Assembly: GCA_013365325.1 (NCBI GenBank)
Contig: JABVXV010000002.1
Coordinates: forward strand, 682,001 to 746,000
DNA length: 64,000 nt
DNA from: Dipetalonema caudispina
Lineage: Eukaryota > Nematoda > Chromadorea > Rhabditida > Onchocercidae
Reading direction: 5' to 3'
In this document: one piece after another, positions 41,501 to 55,200 of the stretch
Layout: each line of letters starts with the position of its first letter
How positions within the stretch are numbered: the stretch's first letter is position 1
Notes under the pieces: model-generated
The model's database searches: none
Seen by the model: the letters and a program-made list of their open reading frames with translations, nothing else
Told to the model about the DNA's origin: nothing
Made by a program: the position numbers and the translations under genes

Positions 41501-42394
41501 TGTGGGTGTTCATTTCGAACCAGTAAATTGGTTTGCATATAAACACGGATGTCATCCATTTTTGCCTTAACATATCCCGAGAGATAAATCTATAATAGAG
41601 ATGATTACCAATCATGGATTGATTGCATTATCAACTTGTTTGATATTTGTTACTATTTTGGTCGAGACAATATCGGGTCAGAGAGGATTCAAAAAGTAAG
41701 GCTTTCATCATTCAATAAACTATCTCGAACAAAAGATCTTTGTGATAAATTGTATGAACTAACTGGAACAATGTAATAGTAGCCAGCAAGCCAAATGGCT
41801 TCTTGCTTCGTCGATCCACCTTTGGATTGCCAAGAAATACCATTCGGTGGAGCTAATTCAAATGAAAAGGTTGGCGATTTAAATGCTCGTAATGTGAGTT
41901 CGGTTACATTTACTTCACCCGTGCCAGGTCCACCTTCGATCGGAATTGTTATTTGTGGAAATGTTAGTTTCCATATTTCCTCATCAACCTGAGTTTTATA
42001 TTTCGTCAAATTCCAATTCACAATTATTGCAAAGTACTATTTTTCAGCTATATAACATTTCATTCAATTTCCAATTTCAACGATATCACCGTTAGATTAA
42101 TTCAAATAGTCGATTTAACAGGTAAACCTAATAATATCAGATTACACAACCTTAATTACAAATGATTACGCGTATTTTAATTGTTAATGAGAAAAAAGTG
42201 AAATAAGAAAGATTATAAATGGAGGACAAACGTACGATATGATGTGCAATTTTACTGAAAAAATGCAATCCTTCTTCAGCAATTCTTACTCGTACTGTTG
42301 AAAATTGCTCCGAAGCAATCAGTAAGTAGTAATTAGTATGAAGTAGAATAATTAACAAGCAAGCACTGTAGAAGCAAACGTAGCACTGAACCAT
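38588..42394 (-). CDS. Secreted BPI/LBP-family (TULIP) lipid-binding protein, copy A
   Basis: Nine exons close in frame to 489 residues: 42394-42236, 41988-41764, 41589-41368, 41083-40976, 40538-40436, 39923-39773, 39604-39399, 39239-39119, 38762-38588. An N-terminal signal sequence (MVQCYVCFYSACLLIILLHT) is followed by TVRVRIAEEGLHFFSKIAHH (first barrel helix) and TFPQITIPIEGGPGTGEVNV. Cys164 and Cys204 are 40 residues apart, the BPI disulfide spacing. Next come a KPVVTNKYIEGEM strand, RMAHIWLSEYVPNCLLQTAY, GKFLPTLRLLYPN and the classic C-terminus KIGIPLPLIDNVTISDNAQI ... VDFDFIYE. The fold is two barrels with lipid pockets; the ligand is unknown. The stop codon overlaps an AATAAA (38587-38592), so the 3' UTR may be very short. 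It sits about 2.4 kb upstream of its paralogue copy B, same strand, same intron phases. Confidence 0.9.
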
Positions 42395-45300
42395 GAAGAT
42401 ACTCCTCGAATGCCAAATAAACAATGTCGGAAAAGATCAACATTCAAGCAGAAGAGAAAAAGAAGAGCCCAAGCATCATTGAGGGCAATTGTTTATACGA
42501 CAGAGTAGGGCAGTAAGAGTAATGATTGGCAGTATTGGATTTCACAAATTGTGCTATCGAAATGAACAGAATAGAAAGATATCGTGAAAGCATGAAATAG
42601 ATGAATGATAGTTGAGCCTTGTTGTCTTGTTAATTCAAATGGATTCATTTTATTATTGGTAGAGATTAAATAGATCATGAGATAATCCATGAAACGCTGT
42701 CAAATCCATTGATTGACAAGTATGAAGTTCGATGTTATCACCAGGAAATTGTTGAAAATTATTTGTCGAGCAAATTATGGATTGCTTTTCTCTTTCTTTT
42801 TAATTAATGAGAGAGGACATTGCTAAGAATTGTAATTGTTTACAATATTATTAATAATATTGTTGTTAAATGACAATAACGTATAGCATTGTCACTAATT
42901 AGTTAATTAAAGATCATCACCTTTTTGTTGCTCAAAAGTTGCAGAATAGTTGAACTTTTAAGGATTGTTGGGAAGATTCGTTTCAATCACACGTTTAATG
43001 TTTTCGGCCAGAGTCTTATGAAGTAGAACATTGGACATGTGAAATCTTTATATTCTGTTTGCATCTCCGCCAGATCACTAAATAATCAGCTACATTAAAA
43101 TCTGAATGAGTATATCTGGATTATCAAAATCAAAATCAGGATCAGGGGTATTTAAAAATGTGAATTATCACTGATTATCAAAGTCTGAATGAATAAATAT
43201 TTCCTAGTGAATTCTTCTTGTATTGATTATCTGATGATGAAGCTATTTTAGCCCCATAATCTTCACCGCTGATATTACGACGCACTCTGTTGCGTGAAAT
43301 ACTTCCTTTGTTATGCCAAAACATGGCTGAGAGTTTTAAATTCTTCAAAATGCGTTGAAAAATTTTCCAAAATATTAATTTCATTTTTTCTTATTATTTA
43401 ATGATCTTCTCATGACAATTTGACATTGCAGTAATAAAATAAGGGAAAGGAAGGGAACAGATTTGTCAGTTCTGTTTTAGCACTATCCGCCTATCATTGT
43501 TATGGAAGTACCAAGCAGATTCCGTGACCTTTTCAGGGTCACTCCATTGTCTCTATCGGCGACTTGCCTCCAATAAATAAATTTACATATTCGCCCTTCT
43601 CACGATTTCCATCGCCTTATTTGCATTGCTCACAAACTCGATTAAATTTCATTCCTGTATTAGTCCCCATAACTTTTTATCTTGACTGGATTTATAGAGA
43701 GATTGAAACAAATTTAAAATTTCAAAATAGAACTTTTAATTCCCAATTTTAAATGCCTTGAATAAAAACTAGACTTTCATTTTAAAATGAAGAGATTTTA
43801 GTGTGACGAGCAGCAATTCCATCTACCCATCTTTAATACTTTCGCCTGATGTGACATATTTTACTGATCACAATTCTTGGAGACATCACACTTATTTGTT
43901 TGCTGGACAGGTAGCTAATAAATACAATATTTCAATGTCAACTGATATGATGTAAGCTTGAAGAATCTTGTGATCACTTAACAAAAGATCTCACTACAGA
44001 CAGCAAGAATGTTCATCCAGTATATATTTTGGAGCTGATTTAATGAAAAGATACTATCTTATGCAAAATATTTCGATTCAAAATGTACTGAATCCACAGT
44101 TATAAGCTTACTGAAATGTTTCATATCTTCAAAATCTTGTGCATATGAAATTTAACATAAGCTTAATAAATATGAATGGTCATCGATGACTTCTGCACAT
44201 ATGCCAATTTCTCTCGGTAAAACCAATCCACTTTTGAACTGGCACTGCCATCCCTTACGAGAAAATAATAATTCTACTTTTTGCACTATAAAATGCAATT
44301 GGAAAGATTATATTGCAACGCGTAGCACATCGGTTAAATGTCTCTTTTCATCAAGATGCAAAATTCCTCGACCATTTAAAACAAATAGTATATAATTCCA
44401 AACAAAATTTGAACATTACTCTGGTCGAAATCCTGCTGGTGTTCATTTCTCATTTCATCTAACCGTAATAAACAACAAACAGAATCTGATGACATCAAAT
44501 AAATCAATCGATCTAAAATAAATGAAAATCTGCAAACTAGAAAACTCTACGCGAACTTTGAAGAAACTTCAACTTGAAAAAATTGCGTCTCAATCAAGCA
44601 TGAAAATTCTAAATTATTCTTAATCAAAAGCTTTTGAAGCTTTCACTTACAACACACTGATGATAACAGTATATATTTTCTTCTGTAAACAACAAAGAAA
44701 AAGATCAAAGTGAAATGTCATATAGATACAACAAAGTGAAACGAATAGTCGTAATTATAACATTGAATTTTAAACATATGGCACAGAATAAAAGCGTTTC
44801 ACAAATGTGATTTCCACACTGATGTTCCACTGACGGTCCCACCATTTATTTATTTGATTAAAAGCACAAATTAAGCTGAGAATAATTTTGATCTAGTGGA
44901 AATAAAATGTGGTTTCAGTAGAAATGTACATTAAGGCATGGAGTAAAATTACCGAAATTCCATTAAATTTGTAATTTGTTTCCTAGTATCTTGGAAATAT
45001 TTTATGTGAAATTCTAAAAAAGAAAAGGTATAAATTAAATAAGGATTAAACTCATTACCCGATCTCATAATGTTTCTTCAGTTTTTCGATTTCTGGAAAT
45101 GTCGATCCGATCAAATTTACTATGAATACAGAGTTACCAATGCTGCAATATGTAATGATGGACAGCGACTGGATTACAAATTAAATGTCGAAGATCGATC
45201 ACATTAATCACACAGGAAATTTGAAAATATGAGGAATCAAAAAAGCAGTTAAGCCTAACTTCCTGAATTCAACATCGAGTATTCCGTAGTATGGGTATTT

Positions 45301-45409
45301 AGATACATTTAAGGTCATTATCAAACTAAACAACACATGAGGAAAACTAAATAAAAATATATTAAGAGTTTCTGGTTCAGGAAGTTTACAAATTAAATGT
45401 CAGTACTCT
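42395..45409. other. Intergenic stretch between par-3 and TULIP copy A
   Basis: About 3 kb, AT-rich, no exon-like segment with matching splice signals. It includes the copy A promoter and the par-3 3' end. Confidence 0.5.
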
Positions 45410-46299
45410 CTAACTATTAGTGGTAGCATTATATAAGGTACTAGGACGAGGCGCACGACAAGTTGCAGTTCCCCTCATAAACATCGTTTCGTCAGGTACC
45501 GTTGCAATAAGCGTTATTCGTTGTTCCTGATCAGTAATGCGATTCCGACGCGTTGATCGAAGATATTTGCGATAATCAAACTCATTCGTAGTTTGTTGTT
45601 GATACTGTTGAAACGAACCATTATTCGAAGATCGGACACCCACTGTTCGAGATCGCAGTGGCTGTTGCTTGGGAGGTGATGGATGAGATGGTCCATAATG
45701 AATTTTGATACATTTGATTGGCTTCGAGATACTGATCACACTTGCATCTTTGCTATTTCTTGCTGGTGATTCTAGTAATGTTTGCAAATAAGTTGGAGAC
45801 GAAAGAGTAGTTTCATCAAAACCATGAGGTGGATGCGACGCAGAAGGAACAAATATTTTCGGATTAGGAGACGACGGGACAAGACTGTCAGAGGAGCCTA
45901 AGAATGATACTTTTTGCTGAGACTGACGGGAATGTAAAATAGGACTGCGTAATAATTGCTGCTGTCGATTTTGGTGGGAACGCTCATGAGTGAACACAGA
46001 TGCTTGAGACTTCAAAGAACTTGGTTGGCTTACGCTGCTTTCAGCTAACGTACACCCTTTGGATTGCCGGGTAAAAATTGATTTAGCACGATTTCGCAAA
46101 CTCGAACGAGCTCCTGCTTGTGAATCATTAGTTCGATGTCCTGACATCCGTGTGGAAGGTGCAAAGAAGAAAGTTCTAGAAGTCGGAAATACGACCGGAA
46201 TGGGAGGCATAGCCGGTTGCGTAGTAGGGACCAATCCTTTCGATAGTCTGCCTCGTTCGCATTCCCGATGAGGAAAATTGAGTTGGACATGACCGAAAT
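45410..46299 (-). CDS. 297-codon C-terminal exon/ORF, probably an alternative par-3 end
   Basis: Open from the acceptor TTTTTTTGTAG (ending 46300) to TAG at 45410-45412. An in-frame ATG also lies just upstream at 46321. Length, Ser/Pro/Gln/Arg composition and lack of stops in AT-rich DNA mark it as real coding: NDSQAGARSSLRNRAKSIF, SSPNPKIFVPSASHPPH, TTNEFDYRKYLRSTRRNRI, PDETMFMRGTATCRAPRPS. It needs an upstream exon ending in phase 1, but the preceding par-3 exon (47216-46890) ends in phase 2, which would read a different frame of the same exon and stop at 46176. So it is either the main par-3 C-terminus via an unseen exon or alternative donor, an assembly indel upstream, or a separate gene starting at 46321. 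I recognise no domain in it. Confidence 0.75.
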
Positions 46300-49200
46300 C
46301 TACAAAAAATTCAATTTTCATGGTGTAAACATGTGTAAGTTAGCTGCCAACTAAAATCTGAATATAATTTATTTTGAAATTAACGCTGTTCCCATCAATA
46401 GTACTCCATGAGAGACTTAAATCCATTTATCCAAAGACCACAAAGCTTTTGGGGTGCAAATTACTTCAGCTTTTCTTTTCATTCATTCCACTTTCTATCT
46501 CACTCGAAATTCGAAAATATTCAAGTTCACTTCCAAATCTAGTCAGCAGTTAACAACGACGGCAAATATCATTCGATAAAGAATGTGTGTCTTGAATTAC
46601 TAAGTTTCATTTCCAGTGTTGTGATGTAAGTTACTGTATCAGATTGGACATAAAATGGCCAAAATTAGAATCGCTTAAAAGCGTTGCTTAGAAGAATTAA
46701 AAGAGTTGGAAACTAAAATAAAATCGCACTTCATACATATTAACAAGAGGTTAATTAAAACCACATCCGCCGAACTCATCTGCAACTTCAACTCTTTAAG
46801 CGAAGTGTGTCTTGAACATCATGATTTAAAGTAACGGTAAAAACACATTGGGTTTAATTTGTAAAACTTGAATATTTAAATTAATAAACCTTTCGTGGTG
46901 AATTTGTCGAACCGCTGCTCTGTTCGACGACACTGTTTCTGCTGCCGCTGTGGAAAAGTAGGTGTGCTGGGATGGATATCCGCTTCTTCCTCTTGTAACG
47001 ATAGGTATATTTCCGCATGCGGTAGCTGCAGTGTATGCAAACCAAGCATTGAAGGCATCGTAGTAGTCGGTATTGCATCCCGTGTAATACACCATGCGTT
47101 GTTGCTGCTGTTCGCGTTGTCCGTCATAACAGTGCCGCGGGTACATTGCATATTGCTGTCGTTGTTGTTGTTGCTCCTGTTGACGGGGTTGCATGTACAA
47201 CTCATTACCACATCCACTGAAAAAGAAAAAAGGAAAAAGGACATTAGAGGGAATTTAAGAATCTATTTTTCCATCCAAAATGAAGTCAGTTCCCAAACTA
47301 TATCCCATACTTTGATTCAATTTTCATGTCTTAAATTTCAGTTTCACAATTATAACATACTTTCTTGCTTGGCGATTGATGCATGAGTTTCTTCCTTTCC
47401 CGCTATTGCATTTGTTGTAGCAAACTGCTGTCTGATACTGTCCCCTCCAGTCAAGCAGTGCATTTTCGGGTGCTCCTTGTTCCTAAATATCGTGGATGTG
47501 AAAATCAAAACAAACACTTTTCAGACTTTCATAAGATGAAAACAGAAATTTAAAAAATATCACAAAACATGCAGGATCGATAATTTCTCAAACAAAAGCA
47601 ATTTTTTTATGATTTGTAAAATTTGGTAAAAATTTGCAAAGGACTTTTGAAACATTCTTTGGTGCCCATTGGAAATATCTTGAATTATGTAAAATCCCGT
47701 AAAGTCCCATTTACCAACATTATCTAAGCAACGGCGCATGAACAAACATTTTTAGGATGTTTCATGCAAAAAAGGGACGCATTTTCGTCATGCAAGGTAC
47801 GTGTATCGCGTATTCGACAGTGTGTAAAGCTTGAAGCGCAACAGAAAGCTGACTGGAAAATACATTTGCCATAATTCAAAACTTACAAAAGAAGAGGAGG
47901 GATTTCTGGTAGAATTCAAAAATATAAAAAATTAGAACTGCGGTTACGATGTAATAATCTCATCATTTTCAAGAACGGTACAAAAAACTTTCCGAAGCAG
48001 TAGCAGCAATAAACAAGAGGGGTGCTTGAAGCATGTAGGAGAGAAGTCTACAAAAGGCTAGTTTAAGCTTGCAAGTTACCCGCCCACCTCTCAATAAAAC
48101 TATTGTAGAACTTTGAATTTGCAACCCGTATATAGCCACCGGCGGGTAATTCCTCTCCGTTGCAAACAATGTCTGTTTTATGCGTTCCAGGCACATCCTA
48201 AATTTGAGATTTGTTGGTGCTTATTTAAAAGATTCTCATTTCATTGTCGTTTTCGTGAACTGCGTATTGTTTCGTATATTCATAATTGCGAAAAAGTGCT
48301 AACGGGCCTATCTAAGAAATCATTAGACAGGTAATTTATATGGTTAGGTAAGAAAACTCTACAGAATGTTATGGGATTTCCAAATAAAAAAACTTTAAAA
48401 AGGTAAAAAACCTAATATATTCTAATCTAGTTACAATAGTATTCTCATGTAGATCCTTCACAGCATTTTGCGATTACTCTGCCGTCAGAAAGGGAAAGCC
48501 AAACGGGACTTACGTTCACATAGTAATCAGGGTCCGTTGATTGCAGAATGTCACAGGATGATGGTTTGTATGGCGGTGGTGCTCTGCGCATCGATTGATC
48601 ACTTTTGCTTTCTTTATTCCACTCTCGATGTGTCCTAGAAATGGTTGAATGTGAACAAACAAACATAGAAAGTATTACAAGTAATACTAATTTCAGACTA
48701 TCTTTTTTTTACAAACAACTGTATTTATTTCTTCAAAATATCACTATTTTCATTTATAATAAATTTCCTCTCCAGTAATGTCACAAACCTATTCGCCTTA
48801 TCAATAAAAGAGTTGCTATCAGCGATGTCGAATGATACTGACTTTTCTGGAGATGCATCACGTGATCTCGATCCACCAAGTCTTTGAGTAATTTTTGAAA
48901 ATATGCAACTGAAAGTAAAAAATAGGTTATCTCCAAAATTACTTAGTTTAACTTACCGATAAATTTTAATTCCAATACTAACAGCTTCGCTTAAATGAAT
49001 ATTGATAAATGTGGAAAAGTAAATGGGCGTTAAAAAGTACTCAATATCAGTACAACAAATTAATGATGAGAGAAATGTTAACAGGCACAATTTTCGGAAA
49101 TGACGTTCATCTGGAAAACAGCTAATATTAGATGCAACTCACCTTCCAACTGATTTCCTTCGCTGTTGTTTTTCCTTGGAAGCAACAGAAATTTCTCGAG

Positions 49201-52200
49201 GTAATGAAGCATAAGACTCATCCCGACTTTTTCCTAAAAATATTAAAATAATAAACAAATAAGTTCGCCAAAATTAAAAACAATCTGGGAAAATGGGGTG
49301 ACATATCAAATGAGTTAAGTTACCTGTAGATGTTTGGTCTTCTGCATCGGAAATAGACGGCTTCACATAACCATTAGATCGAGATTTTTGGGTTCGCTTG
49401 AGAGTATTCGGATGGCCTCGTCTTGCCGTTTGCTCCATCCGAGTGTCTCGGATAGCTGGTCCACTAGGATGACTGCAATGCAGAATCTTCCTCGTGATGG
49501 AATATGGATGAAAGTCAAAAATAATAATTCAGAAGTAGATAATTGCATACAGTAAAAACGGGAAATATAACTTACGTTGATGCAATTGCCAGTGCTGGTG
49601 ATCGGTGCGCCTCCATACTTTCGAGGCTTAATGAACGACGATTAGGGGATGCTGAAATAGCTACTGATAAAGATCAATGAATAACAATTTCGCCATCCAG
49701 AAGGATCAATTTAATATTTCCTCAAAAAAAAAAGCATACACCGACGCTAGTAAAGTCAAGAGAAATAAGGATTTAAGTTGTTTGAAACTAAAACGAAGTG
49801 ACCTACATAGAATACAAGACGTATTAGATCCTTGACAGTAACTGCTATGAGAAACAAAAACTAAAGATCGCAAAGACTAATCTCTCAGCGATTGATGACT
49901 TGAGGCTAAATTTTTGCAATATTTCCATAAAGTTTAGTTTTTTAAATTCATATTGGAAAATAAAATACAGAATTGTGAAAAGAAAAAGTGAAATTTAACC
50001 AGAATTAGTTACAAATCATGCTTACATAGTGCAAGAGCCACATTTGTGTTCTCATTAATAGTATTAATGATGGAATTAGCGGATGGGATGAGAATATTTT
50101 TTTTTTCATCATTTCCTATGGACCTTACAGCAACAGTTCTTTCATCAGAAGACCGAAGCGATGCTAAGCTTCGTCGGCGACATTTTTCTTGAAGTGATGT
50201 GGTACTCCGTGAAGAGGACATCACGAGCGACTCTCGTGTTGGACTGACGAACGGAACGAAACGATGCAACAGAGGAACTAAAGCGTTAATTTATGCAAAA
50301 AAAGCGCCGAGCAAATCTTTTAAATAAAAAGGACAGTGAAATACTACGAAACGTTAAGCGAAAGCAGAAAAAATAACGATTACCTCTAAACGATATTTTT
50401 CCTACCAAAATAAAATAAACCACACTATTCTCACATTACAAATGATAAATACCCTTGCTAAAGCTTCTAAACAAAATCAGGCTGATAATGAAATAACTCT
50501 AAACATGCGCACTAAAGTCATGCAATTTATATGCTTTTTTATGAAATAACTACCGTTAACAAACGCTTACCGCTCATTTGGCGATTATGCTTAATTTTTT
50601 GGAAAAGCATTGTATTGTTTGCATCGTTCCCAACACCCATATGTCTCTTTTCTGATATTGATCTGCAAAAATAAGCTTTTGTCATATAAAAATTAAAAAA
50701 ATTATCTCCGGGTTATTAGAAAGACGCATACTTTCTTTTATTGAAATGTATAAGATCCACTTTGTGCAGATTTCTTTGTGTCTTGACATCGAATATAATT
50801 TCTTACAAGCCTGCATTTCCATAATGTAAAAAACTTTTAATAGCGAATGTTGACCTTCTTGCAGGATTTTTCCGACTAAAAGCATTGCCACCAACACGAC
50901 TCATTTCATCTTCTGATACACACTTCTGCCTATCGCTTGAGGTGGAATCCAAATCTTCATTTGCATTTCTGAAAGTAAGTGCATGGGATACTAAAAATGA
51001 AAAAAGAGCACTTATTAAAAGTAATTTCCCAATATATTTTAATAATTATCGAACATGCAAGTTTAGAATTGATCATTTCAAGTTTACAAACGTACAGAAA
51101 TGACGGTCCACTCTAATCTTTGAATTAGTAGTGACGATTCCAACAAATATAATTATTCAAACTGTGCATATCAATGATGTACAATACGGAATTATTTGAT
51201 GAGGTTTGATAAGAAATAAGGAACTGTACATGAAATTGGAGCATCTATATAGTCACACTCGATTCTTGAAGAAAATTTTCACAAAAGTGAAGAATGAAAA
51301 TTCAAAGATAATGAATATAAAGAAAAAAAGATTACAAAGAACGTTCGTCCGAACTACTAAGCCGGCATCTTGACACGTCTGCACTATAACCATTTGACGT
51401 TTCTTGTTTCTTTACGATCGCATTATCATCATCTGTATAAGCAACATATTTATGTATATATTAAAATTGCATATGTTACACATTACCCATATAGCCTAAC
51501 CAAGGGTGGATTTAAATGAATGATTACATGCATGACAACATGATTGATCTTTTGCGTGGCGACACTTCGACTGGTGTGAAGCATCACTCACGAGATGAAC
51601 TACATTAAACGTTCACACAACTCAATATTCTAATATCTATCATGGCCATGCATTTAATTAAATTGACGAAACTCCCATTAACTAAAAATTACCTCCGGAC
51701 TTTGTTTGAGATTTGTCATGCCCTTTAGAATTCTCACAATTTGGAGTCAAAGATTCGTCTGTAGAACTTCTTGTACCTGGGAAATCATTGCTGCGACATA
51801 AGTCAACCTTCCTTGCAACATGTAAGCATACACTGCTTGCGTTCGGTCCTAAAATACAAAGGACTTTAGTGAGCACCATCTTCAATATTTTCTTCGCAAT
51901 ATTCCCAATTATTTAAGTTCATGCAAATCAATTCCCAGCATTTACCTAAGTTTTTCAAACATCTAGTGATAGCATCGCTAGCCTCTGAATTCCTTGTCAT
52001 TCGTCTCAAATCAATATCTTCAATTCCAATCAACTGATCATTCAGTTGCAATCTTCCATCTTTATATGCAGCACCACCATGCAAAACCTGCGACAATTGC
52101 GTAATTAAATGTGGTTTTTTCAACGGTTTACTTAGCAGAACAAAGAAAAGTGCTAGAAAGGACAATACAATATTTAAAAAGTACTGATAAAATCAAAAAA

Positions 52201-55200
52201 AAAAAAATGTTACCAACCACAGCTTAGTAGTAAGCATCCAGAAAGCAATAAAATGTACAACTAACTTTTTTGATAAATATTCCACAATCATGACGAGTAC
52301 CATCAGGCTTCATGACGGCTCTTGCTTTTAAGCTTATACCCAACCCAGCACTTCCCGTTTCATTCAACGCAATATTCAGCGTCAGAATCTCCTCTCTGCA
52401 ATTTTTACTTGACTATTCACAGTAAAATATATGAATCATCTCATAAATAAACCATTTTACAATTACTCGCAAATAAAATGAAGACATAAAATCTTTCCAC
52501 GAAATCTGAAATTTCCATACAGTTTTATTCATAATGGGGCATCACAATTATCAGAATAATCTGATGATCAAATGGTTGTAAACTGTCCAAGATCATTTCA
52601 CTTTGTGAAATGACCCAAGCAATTTAATTTTATCTGTCGATAAAGCTTAACAGCCAGAAGAATCATATTCCTGAATGCCTTTCTACAATTCTTTCTGTTC
52701 TAGACTTTAATCAATGCGCAAAAGTAAATGTTATGCTTAATGCCTTATTTATTGTACTTAAAAAAACCAAAGAATAAAATTGTTAATTAAGCATACCCAT
52801 ATCGTTCTGCTCCTTCATCCACTCTTTTTTGATTACAGCATTCTCTGTCGTCCTGATTACTTTTCATTGTTGTTGGATTCTGGTTTTCGTTTTCTCGGCT
52901 TCCAAGTCGCGAAACCAATAAGTTTATTGAATCACCAACATTCAGTTTTTTTAGACGTTCGACCATATCATTTTGGGTAAGTTCAGTTGTTTTCTCACCA
53001 CTGATCTAAAATTTGAGGGAAAAGCTTGAAATTTGTCTTAGAGGAGAAAACAAGGTAAATGGGAGGGTCATAACCATTTCTACAATTATGACAACGAATC
53101 CCGAAATGCCACAGCATAAATAAAAGCAATCGCTGCATTTCTAGGACAGAAATGAAACGAATATCCAGTACTGCATTTTCTAAACAGAAGAGAATGTTAC
53201 AGCATACCCATTTCCACATAAAAATATTATCACCTGTAATAACCGATCACCAGCTCTCAATTTATTTACCGCAGCACCATCTGCTTTTACAGTTCCAATA
53301 TAAAACAGTCGTTCACCTTTAGCAGTTTCACGACTCGTTATGGTAAAACCAAATCCGCCACTTCCTGAGATATGTTGTATTAATTGTTTGCAAAACTAAA
53401 AATAGATAAACAGTGTTTTTTGTTCGTATTCTACTCGCAACTTATATAGTAGATGACGAAATATTCTGATATTTTGAGAGACTAACACCTCAATTATTTA
53501 TGGAGATCAACAAATCACAAAGAAGATCAACTAGAAAATGACACACTTTTAACAATTTCAACTGGAAATGTTATCCCAAGAGCTGTTGTATTAGCCTGTT
53601 GTAGTGCAGACAGTATTGGCCGCTTCTGCAAACTGCTCGTTGATGATTGACTACGATGAGAAATTGCTGGAAATCAAAGAAAAAATATATAATTCTGCAA
53701 GAAAAATATCAGAATCACCATTATTAATATAATAATCTCTACGTTATCATAAAGTAATGTGTAGTAAAAGACAACCAATTCTTGAATTGTCTTGAGCTAA
53801 TTCAGTTTCATATCTCATACAGAAGGGTACGGATTCACCAAAGGACGTTCATAGTTCCTAGCATTTATTCAACTCTATTTCCCTGTTACGCTGTTCATAG
53901 TTTAAAATAACAAATGGACAAAGTAATCACCAACACTAAGTTCGTCAAGATTTTTAATGCAATATTTCTAATGGTACTAAGATACAAACGTACGTCGAAA
54001 ACGTACTCATATCTGAAATAAATAAACAGATATCCGTATATCAGGCATTTACAGTCCTGAAAAGACAAAAAGCAATGTAAATAACTGCTTTATGTGAGAA
54101 ATCATACTTTAGCTCAACTGTTGCGTTGCTGTCTTACACTCAACATTACTTGGATATCAACTTAAGTACAAAGGAATTCCCAATCGCCGCCAACGAAACA
54201 GTCTCATAAATCTCACTGGATAATTTGTGGACAATGGACAATTCAAGAACCTACTATCGCTTGCAAATGTTTCTATGGGACGATCGATTGTTAAGCTTGG
54301 ATGAGCAACTGTTTGTATTTCATGTAAGTAGGCACGCGCTCTTGAGATCGACATCTGTAAAATGAAGTTGAAATTGCTGAACTCTTAGATGTTTACTGAT
54401 GGAATTTTTGCCATTTGTATTTCTAATGAATGGGCAGTGGAATAAGTACGATGGTTCCGTCGTAAAATTCCTGATTTTGTAATGAAAATCATTTGCCGAA
54501 TATTAGTAAAAAGATGTGAGTTCGTTGAGCCGGTACTATGACATTTTTGGTTATTGACCTGATAAACAGGACGCTGATTGATTTCCACAATGCGATCACC
54601 AATCCGAAGACGTCCATCACTGCCAACCCGACCTTCATCATCAATCTGACGGATCTCTACAGCTTGCAAGCGCATATTGTTTCCTGGATCATGTACGGGT
54701 GAAATCTGAAAAAAAAAATTAAAATCCCAAAATCAAATAAACTTACGATTTTCGGCTTCATGTCCTTTAATTTTTTCCACAGATGAAGAAATAAATGATA
54801 ATCACCTATTAAGTTCTTATTATTCATTCGCTGTCTATTGGTATTCTAAGGGATGATTGAAAAGCAAGACGAAATAGTATGTTCGATACATTAACCAGAA
54901 ACATAACTCTTCTGATTTATTCTATCCTCAGTAGGTACTCTACTTTTTCTAATCATAAAAATCATATTCGAAAATTAAAAAATAACATGAGATTGCTTGA
55001 GTAAGATGATACAACAAACGATTATTGAAGATGATTGTCGTAAGAAAAAGAATAAACATACCTCAATACCCAACTGCATATTGACAGTGGTGTCTGAAAG
55101 TATAATCACCGTTTGTCCTCGATTTGTTGCCTCCATCAACGGTATTAATTTCGGACTTTTCATATCTGCTTTTACTACACGACTTTTGATACCACTCGCT

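Noticed and set aside
46045..46290. 81-codon third frame of the last par-3 exon
   Set aside because: It would need phase 0 from the previous exon and is contained in a region already covered by two better candidates. Composition is not distinctive.
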